Source: Mucilaginibacter glaciei
GTDB taxonomy: Bacteria; Bacteroidota; Bacteroidia; Sphingobacteriales; Sphingobacteriaceae
DNA: 64,000 nt
Direction of reading: 5' to 3'
Assembly: GCF_014773245.1 (NCBI RefSeq)
Contig: NZ_JACWMX010000005.1
Span: 248,001 to 312,000, forward strand
Every line of letters begins with the position of its first letter. Positions within the stretch are counted from its first letter, which is position 1. Positions 59,136-64,000 of this stretch are shown here, piece by piece. The position numbers and the translations under genes were made by a program. The notes beneath the pieces are model-generated. The model did no database searches. It saw only the letters and a program-made list of their open reading frames with translations, and was not told where the DNA came from.

Positions 59136-59336
59136 CTACCTGAATTTAGGGTGGCGAACGTGTTTAGCGATATTACGAACGGTGTCGTCCATGATCTTCG
59201 AAAAAACTACCAGGAAAATGCCGGGAAATATGAATGCGAACTGCGCTTCAGGATGGTCTCTGAAAATATTCAGGGAAATTATCAAGATAGTAACCATTAC
59301 CAGCGAGTAGATCAAGTACTTGATTAATAATTTCAT
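59136..59336 (-). CDS. Small membrane protein with a Shine-Dalgarno site
   Basis: 66 residues, two membrane helices (about 5-25 and 32-48) and a basic C-terminal tail (RNIAKHVRHPKFR). The minus strand reads GGAGG about 9 nt before the ATG at 59336, a strong ribosome-binding site, which is rare in this phylum. Convergent with DUF721, stop codons adjacent. No family recognised. Confidence 0.65.
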   Translation of the reverse strand: MKLLIKYLIYSLVMVTILIISLNIFRDHPEAQFAFIFPGIFLVVFSKIMDDTVRNIAKHVRHPKFR

Positions 59337-59420
59337 TTGAGGGCCTCCTAAACGTTTGATTTTGAACTAAGAACGTAAAGTTAAACAGTATTATTATATA
59401 ATACAAGTAAAACCTAAACA

Positions 59421-59462
59421 ATAAAAGGATATGCCACGGTTTTCGTCACACATCCTTTTATT
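59421..59462 (-). terminator. Terminator after ndk
   Basis: aaaaggat/atcctttt stem with a 21-nt loop and a T-rich minus-strand tail, 12 nt past the ndk stop. Confidence 0.65.
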
Positions 59463-59473
59463 ATACTTTTAAT

Positions 59474-59893
59474 TTAGAATCTTTCAAATGCCGAGAAAAA
59501 GAAATTGCCTTCAATTTGTGCGTTCTCATCAGAGTCAGAACCGTGTACGGCGTTAGCATCAATAGACTTGGCAAACAAATTACGGATGGTGCCGGCATCA
59601 GCTTTAGCCGGGTCTGTAGCACCTATCAACTTACGGAAATCTTCAATTGCATTATCTTTCTCCAAAATTGCAGCCACAATAGGGCCAGATGACATGAAAG
59701 AAACCAAATCTTTGTAAAAAGGGCGTTCGCTGTGTACAGCGTAAAATTCACCTGCTTTTTCTGGCGTTAATGCAGTGTATTTAAAAGCGACAAATTTAAA
59801 ACCTGCTTTGCTTATCTGGTCTAAAATTGCACCAATGTGCCCGTTCGCTACCGCATCGGGCTTTATCATTGTAAATGTTCTGTTGGTTGTCAT
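59474..59893 (-). CDS. ndk: Nucleoside-diphosphate kinase
   Basis: 139 residues. The active-site histidine is H117 in [14 protein letters not shown]. Other motifs are [17 protein letters not shown] at the N-terminus and [21 protein letters not shown]. Ndk transfers the gamma-phosphate from ATP to NDPs. A TACTTTTG box (59974-59981) lies 80 nt upstream; the ~180-bp gap to the divergent DHH gene contains boxes on both strands. Normal length. Confidence 0.98.
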   Translation of the reverse strand: MTTNRTFTMIKPDAVANGHIGAILDQISKAGFKFVAFKYTALTPEKAGEFYAVHSERPFYKDLVSFMSSGPIVAAILEKDNAIEDFRKLIGATDPAKADAGTIRNLFAKSIDANAVHGSDSDENAQIEGNFFFSAFERF

Positions 59894-60072
59894 ATCGATT
59901 ATTATTTATTAACCCCAATTTAACAGGACTCAGCATCCTTTTATTATCGGGCTTTTATGTTTAAAATTTGGCGCAAAAGTAGCTTTTTTTAACCGTTATT
60001 TAAAGCAATTGCCGTAAATATGCTCTACGTATTTAATTAATTTACTTAGCTTTGCGGCTCTTTTAAAATTTG

Positions 60073-61083
60073 ATGTTGGATTTAGCCTCGCTTACTGAAC
60101 TTTTAGCTCAGCCCAAAAAAATAGTTATTACCACCCATCATAAACCTGATGGAGATGCTATGGGGTCATCTTTAGGGTTATATCATTACCTGGTGCAGTT
60201 GGGCCATCACGCTAAAGTGATTGCCCCTACAGACTATCCTGACTTTTTAGCCTGGATGCCTGGTAACGAAGAGGTGATTATTTACACCGAAAACTTGCAG
60301 CAATCTGCTACGCTTATCGCCGAAGCCGACCTGATCTTCTGCCTTGATTTTAACGCGCTTGGCCGTATCAATGAAATGGGCGAGCTGGTTCGCCAAAGCA
60401 GCGCCTATAAGGTGATGATTGACCATCACCTTGACCCCGAAGATTTTGACGATTACCGCCATTGGGATATCAGGGCCTGTGCTACCGCGCAGCTGGTTTA
60501 TGATTTTATTGCCGATGTGCTCAATAAAAAAGAGCTGGTATCTAAAGATGTGGCTACCTGCCTATATACCGGCATCCTTACAGATTCGGCCTCTTTCCGT
60601 TTGCCCAATACAACATCGGCAGTGCACCGCATAGCGGCCGATCTGATAGACGCAGGCGCGGTAAACTGGAGGATCCATGAATTGATATACAATAGTTCGT
60701 CAGAGAACCGTTTACGTTTCCTGGGGCATTGCCTGGCCAACCGTTTAGAGATCCTGCCTGAATTTAATACAGCTATTATCTGGGTAACCAAAGCCGATTT
60801 AGATCAATACGACTCTAATACCGGCGATACCGAAGGGATAGTGAATTACGCGCTTTCTATAGGCAGCATCAAACTGGCAGCGTTTATTGTTGACAGGAAG
60901 GATAAAGTGAAGCTATCGTTACGCTCTAAAGGCGAATTCCCTGCTAATGATATTTGCAAGCGTTACTTTGAAGGCGGCGGCCATCGCAATGCAGCGGGTG
61001 GGCAATCGGCAGATACGCTTGAAGGAACAATCAATAAATTTAAATCAATATTACCCGAGTACAAAAAACTTTTAATACAGTAA
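60073..61083 (+). CDS. DHH-family phosphoesterase, NrnA-like
   Basis: 336 residues from the ATG at 60073. The DHH domain shows ITTHHKPDGDAMGSSLGLYH at the N-terminus, CLDFNALGRI, the family motif VMIDHHLDPEDFDDY, and TGILTDSASFRLPN. The DHHA1 C-terminal domain has the GGGHRNAAGGQS motif. NrnA degrades short RNA oligomers and 3'-phosphoadenosine-5'-phosphate. A TAGCTTTG box (60047-60054) is upstream. Two FKBP genes follow in tight succession (9 nt to the first). Confidence 0.95.
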   Translation: MLDLASLTELLAQPKKIVITTHHKPDGDAMGSSLGLYHYLVQLGHHAKVIAPTDYPDFLAWMPGNEEVIIYTENLQQSATLIAEADLIFCLDFNALGRINEMGELVRQSSAYKVMIDHHLDPEDFDDYRHWDIRACATAQLVYDFIADVLNKKELVSKDVATCLYTGILTDSASFRLPNTTSAVHRIAADLIDAGAVNWRIHELIYNSSSENRLRFLGHCLANRLEILPEFNTAIIWVTKADLDQYDSNTGDTEGIVNYALSIGSIKLAAFIVDRKDKVKLSLRSKGEFPANDICKRYFEGGGHRNAAGGQSADTLEGTINKFKSILPEYKKLLIQ

Positions 61084-61092
61084 AGAAACAAA

Positions 61093-62049
61093 ATGAGAAA
61101 AAACTTAATGTTTATTGCACTTGCAACCATAGGTTTAGCAAGTTGTAAAGGTGGCTTTAAAAAAGGCGACGGAGGGATGTTGTATAACATCCACGTGGAT
61201 AAACCGGGTACTAACTTACAGGCCGGGGATTTTATTAGTTTGAACTTAACCCTTAAAAACGAAGCAGATTCTGTATTGGGCAGCACCTATGACCTGGGCC
61301 ACCCAATTAACAACATTATGCAAAAGCCACAGGCTAAGGGTGATATATCTGCAGCATTTTTAATGTTGAGCGAAGGTGATAGTGCTACCATCAAATTAAG
61401 CATCGATACGATGTTTAAAAAAGGTACACCACGCCCGCCGGGCATGAAGGGTAAATACATTATTTACGAAGTTAAGGTAGAAAAAGTGATACCTAAGGGT
61501 ACACAAACTGATGCCGTTTTCCAGGCTAAGGTTGCCGATTACTTTAAAGTACAAGCAGAGGCCGTTAAAAAAGCAGAGCCGGCCAAGATTGAGAAGTTTT
61601 TAGCTGAAAAAAGCTTAAAGCCAACTAAAACCGCATCAGGCTTATTATATGTTATTACAAAAACAGGTAGCGGTGCAACACCGGTTAACGGCGATACCGC
61701 AGTAGTAAACTACACCGGTAAATTGCTTAACGGTAAGTTTTTTGACAGTAGCTTAAAAGAAGAAGCTGTTAAGGCAAAACAACCGATGGACCCACGCCGT
61801 ACTTTTGCCCCAATACGTATAGCTGTTGGCGAAGGCAAGGTAATTAAAGGTTGGGACGAAGGCTTGTTATTGTTAAACAAAGGTGCTAAGGCAACTTTTG
61901 TGATCCCTTCAAGCTTAGGCTGGGGCGAGCAAGGTTTCCCGCCTGCAATTGGCCCGTACACACCGGTTTGGTTCGAGGTTGAATTGGTTGATATTGTTAA
62001 ACCAAACCCTAACGCTCCAAAACCACCGGTAATGCCGGCAGTTAAATAA
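61093..62049 (+). CDS. FKBP-type peptidyl-prolyl isomerase lipoprotein
   Basis: 318 residues with SPII signal MRKNLMFIALATIGLASCKGG. An N-terminal degenerate FKBP-like domain (about 25-135) precedes a helical linker and a second, canonical FKBP domain (about 195-308) with VNYTGKLLNGKFFDSS, VIKGWDEGLLLLNKGAKATFVIPS and the end VWFEVELVDI. It assists folding or quality control of outer-membrane or periplasmic proteins. It probably shares a transcript with the DHH gene (9-nt gap). Confidence 0.92.
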   Translation: MRKNLMFIALATIGLASCKGGFKKGDGGMLYNIHVDKPGTNLQAGDFISLNLTLKNEADSVLGSTYDLGHPINNIMQKPQAKGDISAAFLMLSEGDSATIKLSIDTMFKKGTPRPPGMKGKYIIYEVKVEKVIPKGTQTDAVFQAKVADYFKVQAEAVKKAEPAKIEKFLAEKSLKPTKTASGLLYVITKTGSGATPVNGDTAVVNYTGKLLNGKFFDSSLKEEAVKAKQPMDPRRTFAPIRIAVGEGKVIKGWDEGLLLLNKGAKATFVIPSSLGWGEQGFPPAIGPYTPVWFEVELVDIVKPNPNAPKPPVMPAVK

Positions 62050-62066
62050 TTTAGAATACTTTATTG

Positions 62067-62097
62067 GCCTTCCGGATAATTCCCGGAAGGCTTTTTT
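62067..62097 (+). terminator. Terminator between the two FKBP genes
   Basis: gccttccgg/ccggaaggc, a 9-bp perfect stem with a 7-nt loop and a TTTTTT tail. Confidence 0.9.
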
Positions 62098-62104
62098 ATG
62101 TCAT

Positions 62105-63088
62105 ATGAAGAATATTTTTTATACCATACTACTTGTTTCTGTCGCTGGTTTATCTGCTAATGCCCAAACAGGCATGCAGCGCAACGCAAAAGGGGTGCAG
62201 TACCAGCTGATTAGTAAGAACGCGGGCGAAAAGATCAAACAGAACGATGTGATCACCTTCCAGGCGGTGCAGCGTACCGATAAAGATTCGATACTCTTTA
62301 GCACTTATTTACAAGGGCAGCCGGTAAAGGCACAGGTACGCCCTTCAACCAATATTGGCGATCTGATGGATATATTCCCTTTAATGGGCGCAGGCGATAG
62401 CGCAGTTGTAAAAGTGCCTATCGATTCTATTTTTAAGGGACATGAAGAGGCCCGCCCACCGTTTTTACTAAAGGGAGGTAATTTGGTGTTCAATATCAAG
62501 ATTGTACAGGTGCAATCCTTAAACGAAGCCATGGCCGAGCGGAACGCCGCTTTCGAAAAAATGAAGATGACTGAAAAAGCCGGTGCGGATACTTATATTA
62601 AAAGCCATAACCTTGCCGTGACAACCACGCCATCGGGCTTGCGTTATATCATCACCAAAGTGGGCACCAAGCCTAAGCCATTAACTGGCGATACATTGAC
62701 TATTAATTACGTGGGCCGTACCTTAGATGGCAAACTTTTCGATACTAGTATCGAATCGGTTGCTAAAGCCGGTGGTACTTATATGGAGGGCCGCCCTTAT
62801 GAACCTATCCAGTTTCCGCACAACATGCAAAAGGTTATCGCCGGTTGGGATGAGGCCTTATCGCTTCTAAACGAAGGGTCGAAGGCTACGCTGATCATCC
62901 CTTCTAACCTGGCCTATGGCGAACGGGGCAGCGGTGAAAAGATCCCGCCATTTAGCACATTGGTTTTTGATGTAGAAATGGTAAAAGTAAATCGCGTCAA
63001 GCATACAGCAGTTGCTGCGAAGACGGGAGCCAAAAAGCCGGCAAAGACACCGCTTAAAAAGCGTGCCCCGTTAAAAAAGAAAAATTAA
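62105..63088 (+). CDS. FKBP-type peptidyl-prolyl isomerase, periplasmic
   Basis: 327 residues with a type-I signal (MKNIFYTILLVSVAGLSANAQ). The same two-domain design as the preceding gene: a degenerate FKBP-like N-half (residues about 30-140) and a canonical FKBP domain (about 195-300: INYVGRTLDGKLFDTS, VIAGWDEALSLLNEGSKATLIIPS, FSTLVFDVEMVKV). The tail is rich in Lys and Ala (TPLKKRAPLKKKN), which may contact nucleic acid or membrane. A tandem paralogue pair, differing in lipidation. Confidence 0.92.
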   Translation: MKNIFYTILLVSVAGLSANAQTGMQRNAKGVQYQLISKNAGEKIKQNDVITFQAVQRTDKDSILFSTYLQGQPVKAQVRPSTNIGDLMDIFPLMGAGDSAVVKVPIDSIFKGHEEARPPFLLKGGNLVFNIKIVQVQSLNEAMAERNAAFEKMKMTEKAGADTYIKSHNLAVTTTPSGLRYIITKVGTKPKPLTGDTLTINYVGRTLDGKLFDTSIESVAKAGGTYMEGRPYEPIQFPHNMQKVIAGWDEALSLLNEGSKATLIIPSNLAYGERGSGEKIPPFSTLVFDVEMVKVNRVKHTAVAAKTGAKKPAKTPLKKRAPLKKKN

Positions 63089-63095
63089 AATGACA

Positions 63096-63130
63096 TTAAA
63101 AGCCTTCTGCACAGCAGAAGGCTTTTTTAT
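63096..63130 (+). terminator. Terminator after the second FKBP gene
   Basis: aaaagccttctg/cagaaggctttt stem with a 5-nt loop and T run, overlapping the promoter box of tatD. Confidence 0.9.
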
Positions 63131-63139
63131 TTTTGCCGC

Positions 63140-63907
63140 ATGGTATTAACAGATACACATACCCATTTATATTATGAAACCGATGCTGCGCTGCGCGGGC
63201 AGCTGATGCAGCGCTGTTTTGATAACGATGTAAGCCGTTTATTTCTGCCGAATGTTGATGCGACATCCATCCCGTTGATGTTTAATTTGCTGGAGGCATA
63301 CCCTGATAATTGTTACCCCATGCTGGGCCTGCACCCCTGCTCGGTAAAGGCGGATTGGGAACATGAGCTGATGTTGATGCAGCCTTATTTGCACCAGCAT
63401 AAAATGTATGCCATTGGCGAGATAGGGATAGACCTTTACTGGGATAAAACCTTTTTAACGGAACAGGTACAGGCATTTAAATTACAGATCAAATGGGCTA
63501 AACAGATGGATCTGCCCATCGTAATTCACTGCCGCGACGCTTTTGATGAGGTTTATCAGGTATTGCTCGACGAAAACGACGAAAAGCTGAGAGGTGTTTT
63601 CCATTGTTTTGGCGGTGCGCTTGACCAAGCTGAAAAAATTATCGCTTTGGGTTTTTATTTGGGTATTGGCGGCGTAGTTACCTACAAAAAGGCAGGGCTT
63701 GACAAAATTTTACCACAAATTGATTTACGGCATATCGTGTTAGAAACAGATTCTCCGTATCTTTCGCCCGTTCCGTACCGGGGTAAACCAAATGAAAGTT
63801 CTTATTTGATATATATTGCCCAAACGGTTGCAGAACTGCATCAAACATCTGTAGAAAACGTGGCCAATATCACCACAGAAAATTCCAAAAAGATATTTGG
63901 TGTATAA
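63140..63907 (+). CDS. TatD-family metal-dependent hydrolase
   Basis: 255 residues, TIM-barrel metallohydrolase. Metal ligands are visible in order: TDTHTHLYYE (two His), GEIGIDLYWDK (Glu), IVIHCRDAFDE (His), FHCFGG (His), and VLETDSPYLSPVPYRGKPNE (Asp). TatD proteins have 3'-exonuclease or D-aminoacyl-tRNA deacylase-like activity. TATTTTTG lies 4 nt before the ATG, so the message may be leaderless. 33 nt upstream of the asparaginase gene. Confidence 0.95.
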   Translation: MVLTDTHTHLYYETDAALRGQLMQRCFDNDVSRLFLPNVDATSIPLMFNLLEAYPDNCYPMLGLHPCSVKADWEHELMLMQPYLHQHKMYAIGEIGIDLYWDKTFLTEQVQAFKLQIKWAKQMDLPIVIHCRDAFDEVYQVLLDENDEKLRGVFHCFGGALDQAEKIIALGFYLGIGGVVTYKKAGLDKILPQIDLRHIVLETDSPYLSPVPYRGKPNESSYLIYIAQTVAELHQTSVENVANITTENSKKIFGV

Positions 63908-63940
63908 AAAAACTGTATTTTTATAGATAAACCTATTTTC

Positions 63941-64000
63941 ATGAGCCAGATATTGATCATCTATACCGGAGGGACAATTGGTATGATGAGCGACCCAGTT
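63941..64000 (+). CDS. Asparaginase, first 20 codons
   Basis: The gene runs off the right edge. The opening MSQILIIYTGGTIGMMSDPV matches type-I bacterial L-asparaginase; the conserved TGGTIGM loop carries the first catalytic Thr. It starts 33 nt after tatD, likely in the same operon. The rest is not in the window. Confidence 0.85.
   Translation, partial: MSQILIIYTGGTIGMMSDPV

Noticed and set aside
1-64000. tRNA, rRNA, integrase or prophage structure
   Set aside because: None recognised by eye on either strand. A covariance-model scan would be needed to exclude a tRNA.

Overview
The window looks like chromosomal DNA of a Bacteroidota bacterium of the Sphingobacteriaceae (Mucilaginibacter/Pedobacter-like). 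The evidence is a type IX secretion protein (PorV), a GldJ-like lipoprotein, a secreted protein with a type IX C-terminal sorting domain, many SPII lipoproteins, YtxJ of the bacillithiol system, promoter boxes of the form TAnnTTTG (twice with TTG exactly 19 nt upstream), and almost no Shine-Dalgarno sequences. Family calls come from reading the translations; no database search was possible. The exact genus is inference.

Layout. 0-5 kb: a lactonase-family protein (cut by the left edge), OsmC, lipA, an ECF sigma/anti-sigma pair, and nnr. 5-9 kb: a yefM-yoeB toxin-antitoxin pair whose TGTACA operator sits just behind uvrA. 9-19 kb: a phytase-like lipoprotein, ispF-porV facing away from gldJ, and an ileS-dksA-like-lspA operon. 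19-25 kb: an M28 peptidase, a DUF3667 gene between two similar 66-codon membrane proteins, an atypical SDR, dgkA-recO. 24-29 kb: a 1399-residue NHL-repeat type IX substrate made of two similar halves, plus a small lipoprotein. 29-35 kb: an AI-2E-type membrane protein and a surface-polysaccharide operon (Wzx-like flippase, two methyltransferases, a glycosyltransferase). 35-41 kb: typA, an AT-rich orphan membrane protein flanked by repeats, and a TetR regulator with a palindromic operator. 41-48.6 kb: a probable amidoligase pathway (two esterases, two ATP-grasp proteins, a GCS2/YbdK ligase, a class-I glutamine amidotransferase). 48.6-64 kb: a FeoB-associated Cys-rich mini-protein, a GH18-NodB-GT2 fusion, a lytic transglycosylase, an RluB-type pseudouridine synthase with a long disordered head, ytxJ, ribH, recF-DUF721, ndk, an NrnA-like DHH protein with two FKBP isomerases, tatD, and the start of an asparaginase gene cut by the right edge.

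The most unusual feature is the intergenic DNA. At least five families of palindromic or hairpin repeats fill the gaps. The most striking array (46.4-47.3 kb) has five complete ~88-bp inverted-repeat units and a sixth that appears split open by a small GIY-YIG nuclease gene, with one repeat arm before it and the tip of the other arm forming its last codons. This resembles a REP/RAYT or MITE/parent arrangement with a GIY-YIG enzyme in place of a transposase. It also interrupts the amidoligase cluster, which is the second candidate for a little-described system. No tRNA, rRNA, CRISPR array, prophage or DDE-transposase insertion sequence was recognised.
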